Shown: piece after piece, positions 39,533 to 52,856 of the stretch
Layout: every line of letters starts with the position of its first letter
Position numbering within the stretch: position 1 is the stretch's first letter
Assembly (NCBI GenBank): GCA_905182985.1
Contig: CAJJDN010000061.1
Location: forward strand, 212,799 to 276,798
Source: Paramecium sonneborni
Lineage: Eukaryota > Ciliophora > Oligohymenophorea > Peniculida > Parameciidae
Direction: 5' to 3'
Length of the DNA stretch: 64,000 nucleotides
Made by a program: the position numbers and the translations under genes
The notes under the pieces: model-generated
Database searches by the model: none
Told to the model about the DNA's origin: nothing
Seen by the model: only the letters and a program-made list of their open reading frames with translations

Positions 39533-40681
39533 TCAAACCAGCACATAATAGCTAACAATTATTGGAACTCCATGTAGCAAGCTGAACCAAAAATAGATTA
39601 ATCCTATTCTAGTATTCTTAAGGAATCTTAATGCCATCATTACTGGCACTTATAATAACATTATGAAAGTCATAAATGGAGTGAATTACCTTAAAGCTGC
39701 TATCAATATAATTTCATGTAATAATGCTGAAAATGCAAATGTTAATACTTTCGACCAAATTCTAGGTACTTTCCACTCCTATAATTACAAATAAACATGT
39801 GTATGCAAAAATGCATAAACTACTGTATTCCATTTGGCATTGAATTCTTCAAATGTTGTTGCATTCCACCTATTTATCAAATATAATGAATACCAATCAT
39901 GATAGAATTCTCTATCGCCAAAATACGTTATTTCAGCTAATAAATTTAATATATTTTCAAAAGTTAGGAAGAATAGTACCATCCAAAAAGCAGCTAAAGG
40001 AAATAATAACAATATTGTTTAAAGAATTTAATCTGAAGTTCCAATAATTGCTGGTTCTATATGGTTAGCTATAATAACTGCTCCAAGTATATCAAAATAA
40101 GCTATATTGAATAACTTAGCTAAACAATAAATTATTCTAATCTTCTTTGTTTTAGGATAATCATGATAGAAAACCAAAGCTGGAGTAATCATATAAATAA
40201 AGAATTGCCATAAACTAATAGGTTATTTACAATGTTTAATATAAGAAACTTCCTTCATAAATCCAATACAAGCCATTGCACCAACAAAAGCTCCAGGTAT
40301 AAAGCCCAATTAATATTTAATCGTGAACCATGGAAATATTATAAAAGGTAAAGAAATAAAAAATAGTAACAGGATTTTATAGCCAAACTTATGTGAAAAG
40401 TAAACAGTGTATGGATATGTGAATGACTTATATTAGTTAATATAATTTACATAAACAGCCCAAATTATCATTAAAATTCCATCTCTTTTTACTGCAGAAA
40501 TAGTTGGTGAATTAGCGAGTATTGTACCTAATTAATTGAAATACATCAGATCAATTAAGTAATAGATTCCCAACATATGTACATAATAGTAGAATCCATG
40601 AAATTTAGACTTAGACAATACTGAATGATCATCCATATCATCTAATTGAGATACACGATGTTGGTAATTATAAGGTTTCAT
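39533..40681 (-). CDS. MBOAT acyltransferase (DGAT1/ACAT type)
   Basis: 382 residues, one exon, with eight or more hydrophobic helices; expected in the endoplasmic reticulum. The family signature FYHDWYSLYL..RWNATTFEEFNAKWN is clear, and the catalytic His lies in SALLHEIILIAALR. The product would esterify diacylglycerol (triacylglycerol synthesis) or sterol with acyl-CoA; the variant FYHDWYS does not settle which. ATG 40681 (MKPYNYQHRVSQ) is chosen because the upstream ATG at 40729 would overlap the thioesterase stop. The N-terminus is shorter than in animal DGAT1. Confidence 0.88.
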
Positions 40682-40700
40682 AATGATAATAAATAAATTT

Positions 40701-41210
40701 TCATGAAATTTTTTTGAAATCTGAATCAAAAAATGTTCCAGGTAAGACTGCTTTGATATGTCTACCTGTAGTGACTAATTTCATATCGTTTTCTTCATAA
40801 ATATCACAAACAGAATATGCTATATTTTTGCCTACTTTTTAACAAACTGCATGTACAAGCAAGGAATCATTAAATTTGGCAGGACTTATAAAAGACAAAC
40901 CTAATTCAATGCTTAAATATAAAAAAATAGCAAACCTGACAGTTCTTGAAAGATTTCTATCTCCTCTTAAAATAGCAATAGTAGTAGCACAATCTAAAAT
41001 AGTAGCCAATGCCCCTCCATGTACTGAACCATTCATATTCATTATATTTTAAGGAACCTTATATCTTAATACTAAATGATTAGAATTTCTCTCAAGTACA
41101 TGTCCTGGTAAAAATTAAAATGCTTAATAGAAGTGTTCAGCAAATGTGTTCTTAAGAATTGGAATTTAAATAAATCTCTTGAAGATATCTCCAAATTCCT
41201 TATGCACCAT
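40701..41210 (-). CDS. Hotdog-fold acyl-CoA thioesterase (ACOT13/PaaI type)
   Basis: 161 residues, one 24-nt intron (40912-40935). The hotdog signature NGSVHGGALATILDCATT is followed by SIELGLSFISPAKFNDSLLVHA, QKVGKNIAYSVCDIY and KLVTTGRH. The first motif holds the Gly-rich turn and the Asp that activates water in ACOT13-like enzymes. It hydrolyses acyl-CoA to free acid and CoA. The stop lies 19 bp before the start used for the acyltransferase, which competes for the same substrate, so the two may be co-regulated. Confidence 0.9.
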
Positions 41211-41244
41211 TTTATAAAAATAAAATTTATTATTTTTTTAATAA

Positions 41245-42223
41245 TCAATCTCCACTTGTTTAGTAGAATATAAGTTAATCATGTTTTCTTAATTGAAGTT
41301 TGCATTCTCTATCACTTACAAGACCTAATTTTTTCAATTCTGTTACAACTTCTTATCCATGTTACACAACTTCAATAGGAATTCCAATTAAGTCATTTTT
41401 GAACGATCCTAAGATGTTCATTGTGCTATAGCATACCTAATTCACATGCTTCATAAATAAATTAATATGCAACAGTATCAACTCCAGCACATCTACAATT
41501 TATCAAACGCATATGAGGATGAATTTAATAATCACGTAATTATGGTCTCTATTTTGCATATTCTATTCCAACCCAATCAAAGAATAAACTTTATATTGGA
41601 CATATACGTTCTTTTGATTATTCTATTAAAGGCTCTTCAAATTCTATTGTATCTGGATCAATAAATGTCATTTTATTATAAAAGTTTATTGATATTTTTA
41701 CACTATCTCCACTTAAAATTGGTTAAATGTTCATTACTTAAGTCACACTTTCAAAATTATGTTTTGTTTATTCTCTTACAATCCATATAACTCTCTTTGA
41801 ATTTGGTGGCAAAATATCAAATTTATACTCACTTCTGTATTTGCGATTATATTTGAAAGCTATTGTTATACATTTCCCATTTAATCCATTTAATACTTCT
41901 GAAATTATAGTTCTGTCCCATCTAAATAATTTCTTTGTTTTAGTACTGTCCACCCAAAAGCTTTATTACAAAAAATCACTATTCTTAAATGAAAGTATAT
42001 GCAAGTGAGCTTTTATAAAACGATTATCTAAATCTTCCAGCCATTCTTTTAATGTTTGATGAAATCCTACGTACCATCGTCCTGAAACTAGAATTAGGTT
42101 TGTAAAATCTGCAATCAAAAATGCTAGAATAGTCCTTCTTATTCTATCTTAACCTTATTTTATAAAGAGAAATTGAGTTAGTTTATCAGATGCCTCTTTA
42201 AGTTGAAGAACTCTAGCCATCAT
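41245..42223 (-). CDS. Conserved-looking hypothetical protein
   Basis: 316 residues, one 28-nt intron near the 3' end. The start [18 protein letters not shown] leads to a hydrophobic stretch ([17 protein letters not shown]). A beta-rich centre follows ([48 protein letters not shown]) and a Cys-containing segment ([17 protein letters not shown]). It ends in a charged helix ([19 protein letters not shown]). No family recognised. Composition and exact frame closure make it a confident gene. Confidence 0.72.
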
Positions 42224-42534
42224 TTTTGGTATTGTTGCCTTCTTGCTTTCTTTTCGTTGCATATTATATTTATTTATAAATCATTTTAATCAACATTTAT
42301 ATTCAGAACCAACATATTTAAATATTATTAAGAACTTCAAATTACAACTAATTTTCAATAAAAGTTTAGAAAGGAATATTCACTTAAAGTTTTTAAATGA
42401 TTATCTTACATTTATTTATTTAATATTATCAAACTAAAGACATTATTATTTATTACTAAAAATATAATTCATCATATTTGAATTATCTTCTTAATATTAA
42501 TTAAACAAATACTTTGTATAAAATATTTAATTTA
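42224..42534. other. Divergent promoter region, nothing recognised
   Basis: 311 bp between two gene heads. A plus-strand open frame at 42243-42437 encodes Leu/Asn/Phe-rich sequence and is treated as chance. Confidence 0.6.
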
Positions 42535-43712
42535 ATGCAAAAAACGATTTTAGCTTTGCTAATTGTTATGTGTACAGCACTTCAGGTGCAAGAGTTACAA
42601 TAAGCCCACAAATAATTTGATAAACTATCTTAAGACTCTCCTGTAGGGAAATTCTTAATGGATTTGGCTTAAATTCATGCAGAAGTACAAGGACCATTAG
42701 ATGATTTAAAAGAAACAATTGAAAAATTTTATGAGAATTTATAAGATAGTATCTCATAATTAGATGGTGAATTTCAATCCAAATAAGCAATTCATTTAAA
42801 GTAGTTTAAATATGTGAAATAGGGTTCTTTAAAATTATGAATCTAATTAATAAGATGCTCAAATTGATATTGCTTAATCATAAGATTAATTAGATAATGT
42901 TTTATCAAGAAACAAAGAAAATATTGAAAAAAGATTGAAATAAATCTAATAAAATATCAATGATAATAGATCAAATATACAAAGAGATAAATTATAAAGA
43001 AATTAATAAAGAGATTAAAATGTTGAACATATACATGAACATTAATAAGCAACAACATCAATTGATGAAGCATTATCTCTTGTATAAGGTTTAAGTAATG
43101 GAAATATTGCATTTGTGGAAGCTCCAATGAAAAAAACTTTAGATTATATAAAATAAAAAGTAAATTCAAAGGAAGAATATGCTCCATTAGTTGATGCATT
43201 GATTAGTTTATCTGGAACTTAAGATACAAAATAAATTAAAGAAATGTTGAATAAATTAAGAAATTAAATTGTCGATTCAATGATTTAATTAACATCAGAT
43301 GAAAATGATGCTTAAAAGATGTTTGATGATCGTCAAAAACAATTAGATTCAGAATTTTCAGTAATTTTTGATATAAAATATTCTAGGAATTCTAAAATTA
43401 AGTAAATTAAGCAACTTATGATTTGGCATCTATATCTGCAAGAATTGATTAAGAAAAAGAATTTACAAAATAAAGAAAAAGTGATTTAGATATGTATAAT
43501 AGCTAAATTGGTATTTAAATAATTAATTTAAGAAATGGAGAATAATAACTTTGCTGCTATCACTGGATTATATAATGAAATTAGATCTGTGAGATTAAAA
43601 GAACTAAAGATTGCTGAAGATGCTAAAAAGTATTTTATTTATTTCAATACTTTTTAGTTTCGCTTATTCATCATAATTTAGAGAGTTGTTACAATCAAAA
43701 TTGAACAAATGA
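42535..43712 (+). CDS. Trichocyst matrix protein (TMP), second copy
   Basis: 359 residues, four introns (22, 26, 22, 28 nt). A signal peptide (KTILALLIVMCTALQV) is followed by heptad coiled coil in two blocks. The second block carries the family pattern VNQATYDLASISARIDQEKE, FTKQRKSDLDMYNSQI and RELLQSKL at the end. It lacks the acidic linker of the copy at 7598-8873 and is 48 residues shorter, so the two belong to different subfamilies. The product should enter the secretory pathway, be cleaved, and crystallise in the trichocyst core. It converges on the coiled-coil gene with only 19 bp between stops. Confidence 0.9.
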
Positions 43713-43731
43713 CATTTATATATATAATAAA

Positions 43732-44613
43732 TCATATTAATGCTGGTTTTGGTTCTGTATTATAATATTATGGTTATTATATTAAATGAATTGATCTAGA
43801 AGGGGTTCTTGTTAGAATTTATTTTTTTGAAGAAGTTGGAGTTTAAGGAGTTTCACAAATGACTTCATCATATAATTTTGATAGTTCCTCAAATTGTGAT
43901 TTTAAATTCTACTATTTGATACGAATCTTTTCAAATAATTGAGGAGATTGAACAATCGAAGAATTGTTATTAGAAAGACTAATTTATTTATGTAAAGTCT
44001 TTATAGATTCTGTTTAATCATCAATAATCTATTATAAATTAAAAGTTCTAATATCATATTGTTGTTTTAAATCTTTCAATTACTTATCTTTTTAATCAAT
44101 CATTTTCTATTGCTCTTAAGTATAAGCTTCAAACTATGTTAATCTATTAATAATTTTATCTTTCTCTTCTAATAAATCTTTTAATTCATCAATTTCTACT
44201 TTTTAGCAAATCTTCAATTTTTGTATAGTATTTTAGAATTCTTCTAACTCTTTTTATTATTAAGCATTTTATGACTTTAATTTTTCAATTTCTTAATCTT
44301 TTTTTTAATTTTCTTTGTTATCCAAAATGAAATGAGATTATTACAATTAAGAAAATAGAGAGTGTTAACTTTCATTAACTTCTTCTATTTTAACAAGATT
44401 TGATTTTTCAAATTGACTCATCGAATAAGTTAATTGACTATTTTATACAGCTGATGTATTATAAGAGACTGTCTCTTCATCAGGAATAACACTATTTATT
44501 TTTTTCTATAATTGAGAATAAGTCATGAAGTCTCCCTTTTTGATTGGAGATGTATCAGTTATTTTAGTTGGATGCTATTCATTTATTTCTTCTTCAGAAT
44601 TAACTTCACTCAT
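43732..44613 (-). CDS. Coiled-coil protein with Ser/Glu-rich head
   Basis: 293 residues, no intron. Residues 1-95 are polar and Ser-rich (MSEVNSEEEINEQ, TDTSPIKKGDF), with several SP/TP sites that kinases could use. Residues 95-235 form a continuous coiled coil (ENQKKDQEIEKLKSQN, KVEIDELKDLLEEKDK). The tail has TPQTPTSS and RTPSRS, again proline-directed sites. No named family. Confidence 0.78.
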
Positions 44614-44948
44614 TAATAAATTTTATTTTCTTATCTCATTAAATTTAATTCATCAAATAAAATACAATTAGCAAACTATTTTTTAAATTTTCTTAAGAAT
44701 TTTTTTATTTCTTGATTAATTTAAGAATAGAGATTTTCATAACCTCATTTATTAGCTCTTAAATAAAAAAGTTATATAATTTTAAATAATGTCATAATTT
44801 GCTTACAATCAAAAACAATAATAATAAATCCAATGTTTCCTTTGATTGAATTCAAATTAATAATGTAATCATTATTTTTAATAACAATAGCCTAAATAAT
44901 TTAAATCTAAATTTTCTCCATTAAAAAATTAAGATATTAACAAATAAA
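44614..44948. other. Divergent promoter region, nothing recognised
   Basis: 335 bp between a minus gene head and a poorly defined plus gene. Low-complexity A/T sequence. Confidence 0.5.
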
Positions 44949-45968
44949 ATGAGTATATAAAACTTTAACAATTAGTTCTATGTCTAAAATGTAAGGAATA
45001 CTTAAAATAACAGAAATACTTAATTAAATTTACAATCTAACGAAATTGTGTTGTAGCTTAACTTTAATGCAAGAAAACTATTGTTGTTTCAAAAGAAGAA
45101 ATTGAAATGTCTAGAAGCTTGAATATGAATATTTACAATCTCTAGTTATTGAACTATAAAATTAATAACAAAAAAAATCTGTACAAATTGTAGAGAAAAC
45201 TATTATAAACAAAATTCTAAAGTTAAATTATTAGAATCTTAAATGAAAGAATTAAGAAGATAAAATAAATTTTTAAATATTAATATAATAATCAAAAGTT
45301 AATTTTGAAAATGAAAATTTAAAGAATTTATGGCACATTTGAACTTAGAAGTGCTTAATTTAAGAAATTGAATAATAAGAAAATTAATCCTATCTAATTA
45401 GAATCAATTTAGATGATCAAATATCATAATTAGAGATTAAATAATAAAATCTCTAATTAGGAAGACCGTAAGATGAAAAATATTAGATTACAAAAAATAA
45501 TAAGGTCATAATTAAATCTACAATTTTTAGTTCTCAAGAAACTGAAATTAATTCTCTTAGAATATAAATTTCATATAAATAATAGAAAGCTTAAATCTTA
45601 AATTAGATATTGAAAATAGAAATCGATAATATAAAATAAAAAAACTTATTGATTCAAATAATATAAATTAAAAATTAAAAATCTAAATCTCAAATTTAGA
45701 TTTTTGAACAAATACCAAGAGTAATAAACTTATACTAAAATTAAGATAATATAAGAGTAAAATCTATTTTTTAACATCTTAAAACGAAAGACTTATTTAT
45801 TCATTATAGGCAGAATTTGAACCATTAAAAAAAAAATAAAAATATTTTAATTATCAGTAAGAATTAATAATTAATTTCAGATTAGTTTTTATAGATTTAG
45901 TTTATTACTTTTCTATTTTTTTAATTATTAAGATATAAATTTTTCTTTAAAAAATAAATTAATTTTGA
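44949..45968 (+). CDS. Poorly resolved gene: zinc-finger-like start, coiled-coil rest
   Basis: Exons could not be joined with confidence. One frame near 44980-45100 reads LVLCLKCKEYLK, then NCVV and QCKKTIVVSKEEIEM, like a degenerate RING in which one Cys is missing. Downstream segments are coiled-coil (LEYEYLQSLVIELQNQQQKK; LLESQMKELRRQNKFL; DDQISQLEIKQQ; ERLIYSLQAEFEPLKKK) and switch frame at likely introns such as 45098-45126. The boundaries given are the first ATG and the last TGA of the plausible frames. It may be a decaying gene. Confidence 0.35.
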
Positions 45969-46080
45969 TATCAATATTAAAATTACAAAACATAAAATGA
46001 AATAAGCATTAAATACAGAATAAGGAGCAATATAAAATAGTGGTTATAAATAATACTTATAGTGAATATATTAATAATAT

Positions 46081-48748
46081 TCAATATTAAAAATCAGATT
46101 ATTATTCATCTTAGATTTAAACATCTGATACATCTGGATGTGGCGATTAGTATGGTCTATCATTAACTTTTTCAAAACATTTAGATATTTTAGAATTTGC
46201 TAATGGTGAAGGGTTCATTTAATCTAATTCATCATATACACTTCGAATAAAACTATTAATTTAGATATTATTTATATTTACTTTTTTAATCCATCTGATG
46301 CACTTTATCCTGATTCTACTACTAAATTTTCAATAAATTCAATAATATTATTCAAAACTTAATCATTCTCAGCTTTTAAAGCTAATCTAATACTATTTGC
46401 AAATATTTTATCATGATTTTCTATTTATACTTCAGCTTTAAACTATAAATCAAGCAATTATTTAGCTAAATCATTAGCATAAAGTAAAACAGTGGGATCA
46501 CTCAATCCCAAATACACGTATTCTTTAGTTACTTTAGCAATCTATTCACAAGATTCCATATTTTATATTTTAAAATCTGTATTTTAAAAACACCAATGAA
46601 GTAATTCAAAATGACCTAATGGTAAATTTAATAGTTTTTATGTATTGAGCTATATAATAATATTAATAAATAATTACTAATTCAACCAAATGTAAAAGTA
46701 TTTAAAATGAAACTTATTTGACATATTGAGAATTAATATTTAATTTAAATTTAAAACTTTTATCAGATGGAATAAAGAAATCATATTCATCTTATGAATC
46801 TGAACTAAATAAAGCCCATTATCTAGATTCTTGGGATACTTCAAGAACAATTTTTACAAATAATTCTAATAAAATTTTACTATCTCCTAATAAATCTACA
46901 ATATGAATTAAAGATTAATTCATGAGAATATCTGAATCTATAGGTGTAGATGCAATTTCTATTCCTTTGGAAAAATGATTAACTTATGCTTTTAAATCAG
47001 AAATAATTCTATCATTTTCAATTGAAAAGAACTTTTATCCTTGTTAAGGAGATTTAATTAAATTTTAATAATTTGTAGTCTTTATAACTCCTCTAATCAT
47101 TTCACTAAATAATATAACACATAAACAGCGATTTTGCCACCATCTATTTTTGGCTAAAGCTATAACATGTTTTTCAATTTTAACTTAAGAATTAGATTTA
47201 GCAGCATTGCATAAAATTGCCAAAGCACTTGAACTTAAAGATGTTGAAGAAGAAAGAAAATAAATATATCCATAACGTTTCATTTCATTCCACAGTTCTG
47301 ATGATTCCAATTCAAATCCTGAAAAAACTGCTAAACATTACATAAAATGTTCTGCTGATAAATTTTATTTCATTGTTTAAATTACTTAATATTTAAACAT
47401 AGGTTCTTAGAATGAACATATCATTTATATTAGTAATTATTTCTTTTCAAAAAATACACTCTACTTAATTAAATTACAAATTTCAGGTAAAAAAAATTCT
47501 AAAAATAAAGATCTAGTCTTTAATGCATCTTTTTATAATGATCTTGCTCCAAATTAATTAACAAGATCTATACAAACATGAACTCTTTAAACAGGTAAAT
47601 TTTAAATGCATTAAAAAGTAAATTTAAAAAATTTCCATACTTCATTTGTGTCTTTAAATATAAAATTTATATATGCTTCCTTCTAAGTAATTAGTTCTTA
47701 AAAAAATCCATTTACAAAATCTTCAGGATATATATCAATTAGATCTATAAAACTTTATAATGCAGTAGCATTCTATTTGAATTAAACTGTTTATGCAAAT
47801 TAAGAAAATTATTACCTCTATGTTAAGGCTTCATTTAAAATCTAAATATATTTCATATTCATACATCATATATAGATTTATCTAATTATTTTTCTCTTGT
47901 TGATGTTGCTTCTCTCTTATTTTCATCCATTGGAGTTTTTTAAAATGAATCCTATATCTATCTATCATTATTTGAATTGAGTTTTTCTTATTATTTTTCT
48001 TATTATTATTATTCCTCTTTTAATTTCAATAAACTGCCTTAAACAGGTCTATAACTTATATTTTTGACTTCAATTTAATAATTTAGATTTTCTAAATTCT
48101 AACTAATTGGTTTGCTAGGAACTCTCATAAAATTAGTTCTTTTAGATGAAACTGACAAAGGAGCATGCTTTTCAGAAAGCTATTCTTTTTAGAATTAATC
48201 TTCCTATTTCTATTCTTCTTGCAATTTTTCAATTCCTTTTTCCTTTAATAAGAATGTCTAAGTATTTTAAGTGGATGTCGCAAATTCTTTAGAATTTACA
48301 TAAGATGCCAAAGGAGGATTTATAACCCTTTTTAATATTTATTTAATACTTTCTTTATGTTAAGAAACTATAAATGCTCACTAGAAAGTTATAAAGTGCA
48401 TTCCAATCATTATCAATAATTTCTGCAAATCCTTTATGATTTGGAATTACTATATCATTCTTTTTAAAGAACAGCTCTAATTGTTAATAATTGTTTTGTT
48501 TTCTTTCATCCTTTTAAGAATTATCAAAAGAATGCATTTAGACTCTACCAGGATAATAACGTGAAAATATTTCAGCAATTAAAAAACCATTACTCAAATC
48601 TCTAAAAAAAAAGTTATTAACATCAATATTACCTTCTAGGATCTTTTACAGAATAACTTAGATCAAGTCCTTAAATCCATTTAATGATTTCTCTTGGTAA
48701 TGCTTTTCCTACAGGTTGAAATGTTTATGTATTTGTATTGGAACTCAT
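46081..48748 (-). CDS. SPATA4/SPEF1-type CH-domain protein with long helical-repeat tail
   Basis: 844 residues, five introns (31, 22, 23, 28, 29 nt). The N-terminus is a divergent calponin-homology domain of the SPATA4/SPEF1 class: LPREIIKWIQGLDLSYSV, then DLSNGFLIAEIFSRYYPG, SFDNSQ and GFAEIIDNDW. That domain binds microtubules of the axoneme in SPEF1. A polar linker of about 150 residues follows. The last ~480 residues are alpha-helical with repeats of about 40 residues that look like ARM/HEAT units (SSALAILCNAAKSNSQVKIEKH; LALKAENDQVLNNIIEFI). The animal SPATA4 proteins are shorter, so the tail is an addition or a distinct family. A ciliary role is inferred. Confidence 0.82.
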
Positions 48749-49020
48749 AAATTTTATTATTATTTTATTATCAAATATCGATTATATTTTGTATTGTTAC
48801 AAAATTATATTCCAAAGAAATTAAGATATATAAATATATATATATTAGAATGAAAATAAATGTTTGTAAAAAAAATAGATGTGACATTTATATAACTTAA
48901 AATATATATGTCAGAAGGAAAGAAATTTAATTTATATAAATTAAATAGCTTAACATATATGGTCTTGAAAATAAGAAATATAAATGATTTAATTTGAATA
49001 AATGTTTAATTAGTAAATAT

Positions 49021-51627
49021 TCATAGATTGTATTATTTAATTATTCTTTAAATTATTTGTTTAGAGATTGGTTTAACTATAAATTCCTTGATACCTATTT
49101 TTTTTCCTTGTTCTTTCAATATATTTTCATCATATCCAGAGGTAATAAATATTCTCATTTGCTAATTTGTTTTTAAGATTTGAGTTGAAGTTTACATACC
49201 ATCTAAACCTGGCATTTCCATATCCATAAAAATTGCTCCATAACCTTAACAATTTTCCGAACATTTTTTCTATTAAATTTATTCTAGAGCATCAGTTCCA
49301 TTATAGGCTTTATCTATTTATGCGATTGTGCTACTTGTTATATAAATATTTATACAATTATTTTATTTGCATTTCTAATATATCTTAATTGAATACATTA
49401 TCATCCACTATCAAAATATGTTTACATTCTTTGATATCTTGTATTTTGATTGAATCTTAATTACTTTATATATCACTATTGATAATTATTTAATATTATT
49501 AATCCTAAGATTTCTTATTATTTAAACGTATTTCATTTAAAGATGGAGAATAATCATCTTCCAAATAAATTTAATCTAATTTAATACTAGAACACTTATG
49601 ATGTAATTATTAAATTTATAAAGTTAAGTAAAAGTAAGATCCATGCTTTGTTTAAGATGTATCTTAAGAAATGACTTTTAATCCAGAATTATCATATGAT
49701 AATTATTAGGCTAATTTATTACTTATCAATAAACCTAATCCAACTCCTTATTCATTTAAATTTTCAGAAAGTCCTTCCTTAATTTTACCAAATGCTTTAA
49801 AAAGTTTTGCTAAATTATTTTATGATATTCCAACTCCTGTATCTTCTACTCCAGCATTAACTAATAATCCTTATTAAACAAATTTTATTGAAATAGCTCC
49901 TTTTTATGTAAATTTCAAAGCATTTGCTATAAGATTTACTAAGATTTATTTAAGTCTATTTCTATCTGTTTTAATTTATAGGCATTTAACATTTGAAATC
50001 ACATCTAATTTTATGTTCTTCAATTCAGCTTATAGTTTAAACATTTATAAACATTCTTCTCCTAACTATGTTAAATTAAAGGTTTTTTAAATAAGACTAA
50101 ATTAATCTGCCTTAATTTATGCCAAATCAAGTAAATCATTGGCTAAATTTAGCATGTAGTATGAATTTTCTAAAACTATTGATATATTCTAACATATATA
50201 ATCAAAATTGTATAGTTACTCTTTCAGTCTACTTAATATATTAATAACTACATTTAAAGGAGATCTGAATTCGTGACTTACAAAAGATAAAGTTTTAGAT
50301 TTTGATTAATTAATTTGAAGAAGTTCTTTAATATTCTTTCTATGTATAACATCTCTTGCAATTATAAATAACAAATCTTCACTACCTATTGATATACTTA
50401 TTTCTATTTATCTTTTTGAATTTTCAATTTCAAAACTTGTTTCAACAACTAATGAATTATTATTATCATTTATTTCTTTTCTAAATCTTTTTGTTCCAAA
50501 TACATATAATAAACATTTATATACAGTGTTTAACTAAATAATTTAGATGATAATACTTAAGTAGTCAATGATCTAAATCTTGGAGATTGACTTTATTCAG
50601 TATTTCTTAAAGTCATCTGTTAATCTTAAGAAAAATATTTGAAAAAATTTAATTTTGAGGATTTATAATATTTTATCTATTATTAGTTTAGACTCTAAAG
50701 AGAAAATAAAGAATCCCTTGAATGAAGAGGTGATTCATCTACAAGAATTTCACATGATAACTTTTCAAAAAGCATTAGCAAATCGTGGTTATTTTTTTGG
50801 AAAATCTTTTTGCTGATTTAATTTTAATATTCAATTCTAGGTTTTGAGTTAGTTATATTATCACATTTTTCAAATTAAACTATTATTACCCCTTCAGAAA
50901 GTATATCAAATAATGAACTATAATCTATTTAAGAAAGAGTTTCATTTATTTAAATCTTTTATTATTTATCTGTACTAATGAAACTTAAATCTCTTATTAT
51001 TGTTCTTTTTGGAATTATCCTAGATTAAGATTAGCGTATATTTGTATTTATGACTGTTTCAATTACAGTGTCTTATAATCCATTAATACTTGATGAGTGA
51101 GGCTTAATTATTTTCGTTCTATTTTTTTAAGGAAGTAACCACAATAAAAGCAATATATATAATTTTTGATTTACTATGACAATATATTATTAATTGAATT
51201 CATTAGATTAGTAACTATTTAAATGCGATTAATATGAAAAACTCAAAATAAGTATTATTAAAAAAAAAATCCTAATTGTTTTCCATTTTCGACTATCTGC
51301 CATGTTAATCTTAAGGGATATCTAATTGTGTAGGATGACAATATAAAAATAATTTTAATAAATATTGTCTACACCATACATAAATGATTCTACTTAAAAT
51401 AAAATTATATCCATAAAAATAAGAGCAAGTTATAATTCTGTTTAAAAAAAGCTTGTCTTTTTAAAACATAATAATTCTAATGCAATCTAAATTAGTAAAT
51501 TGATCATCAAAAATGTAACAAATTGATTTTCTATATTCTAATATTATATTATCATTCTTATAAATTGAAATAGCAAAGAAATAATCATTGAAATTTATAG
51601 TTTGCGAGAGCTTGTTTAGTTTGCCAT
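49021..51627 (-). CDS. Hybrid histidine kinase, paralogue of 12385-14980
   Basis: 853 residues, two introns (23 and 22 nt) at the same positions as in the paralogue. It starts MANQTSSRKLQ and has six hydrophobic helices within residues 15-130. A Ser/Gln linker is followed by HisKA with His near residue 444 (SFVSHEFRSPLNVVI). N box NLIANALKFT, G1 VEDTGVGIS and G2 GVGLGLLISNKL follow. The receiver has LIVDDN, FMDMEMPGLDG and FIVKPIS. All active-site residues are kept, so both copies look functional. The two proteins align over their full length, including the membrane part. Confidence 0.93.
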
Positions 51628-52856
51628 CATAGTCAAATTTAAAATAGTTTAATATATATATATAAGAAATTAAAATTTATTTTTTCCACTTAATTCATCA
51701 AATTTATTTCTGATAAAATTGTAATTTTAGAACAACTAATTGGTGGTCCTTAGAAGTTAGAGTGAAAATTATAATTTGTTTTTAAAAAATAAATTAATTA
51801 ACGATAGTTTTTATTCAAAATTATTGAATACTCTTCATTATCAATCAAAAGCTTAAGAAATTACAGTAAATCTTTTTTTAAAGATCATCATTTTAAATTA
51901 AACATAACACATTCATTTCCCAAAAAAAGTTTAAATTTAATCATTTATTTATCTAAGTCCAAAATAAAATTTTTACTTATGTCAATTAATTATTATTTTG
52001 TTCTGCTTAAATAAAATATTGCCATAATTAATGAAATCAACCTTAAAAAGTTTTTTTTATTATTGAAATTCTTTTAAAGCTTTAAATTATGGTTATCAAA
52101 TTTGATTGTAAATTTATTCATTACTAATCTTTATTATTTATTTATTTATTTATTAATTTATTATTCCATACTGAAATAAAAACTCTATTTATGTTTGTTA
52201 CAGTAAGTGCAATATCTTTCATAAATAAATCATCCTATCAATTAACTAAGATCTATTTTTATATTACAAATTTAACAGATAAATTATATACAGCTTGGCT
52301 AAAATGTAATTATTTTCAACTTTATTGCTTGTATGCCTATGTCAAAAAATAAAAATTACAAAAGAATTTAAATTTGCTATGTTTTAAAGCTTTTAATAAT
52401 ATTTTATAATTTGTGTGAAATTTAATTTTTTTTATACATTCTTATATATCCAAATTCAAAAGCTCAAAAATAATACAGCTATTATTCATCCTCAAATTAA
52501 TGCTTTTAAAATATATTTTCATCATAATAGAAGGTTACAATTTTTTGTTGCTTTTGCTAAATATTCCTTAGAATTTAATTTTGCTTTTTTTATTATAACA
52601 AAATTATCGAAATTATTATGCGTATATTATAAATTTAGAATATCATTTTAATTAATCTAAGATTAGATTCAAATAATATAATTATCATTCTTTAAAGATA
52701 TTTTCACGATTATAAAAAATCTTAAATATAAAATTATTACTTAAATTTGAAAATAATTATGCTATTTTTTAAAAAATCCCCAAGAAGTTATCAGATTTTG
52801 ATTCTGTTTTATTGATAATTTTTAATTTATAAAACATTAATTTAATAAATTCAAAA
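51628..52856. other. 1.2-kb gap, TTTA microsatellite, nothing else
   Basis: Contains a TTTA tract at about 52134-52156 and A/T runs. A plus-strand frame at 52415-52651 is open but Phe/Ile/Lys/Asn-rich and treated as chance. Upstream of the histidine kinase gene it must carry its promoter. Confidence 0.55.

Noticed and set aside
52415..52651. Plus-strand open frame
   Set aside because: Phe/Ile/Lys/Asn composition equal to intergenic DNA; no domain or intron support.
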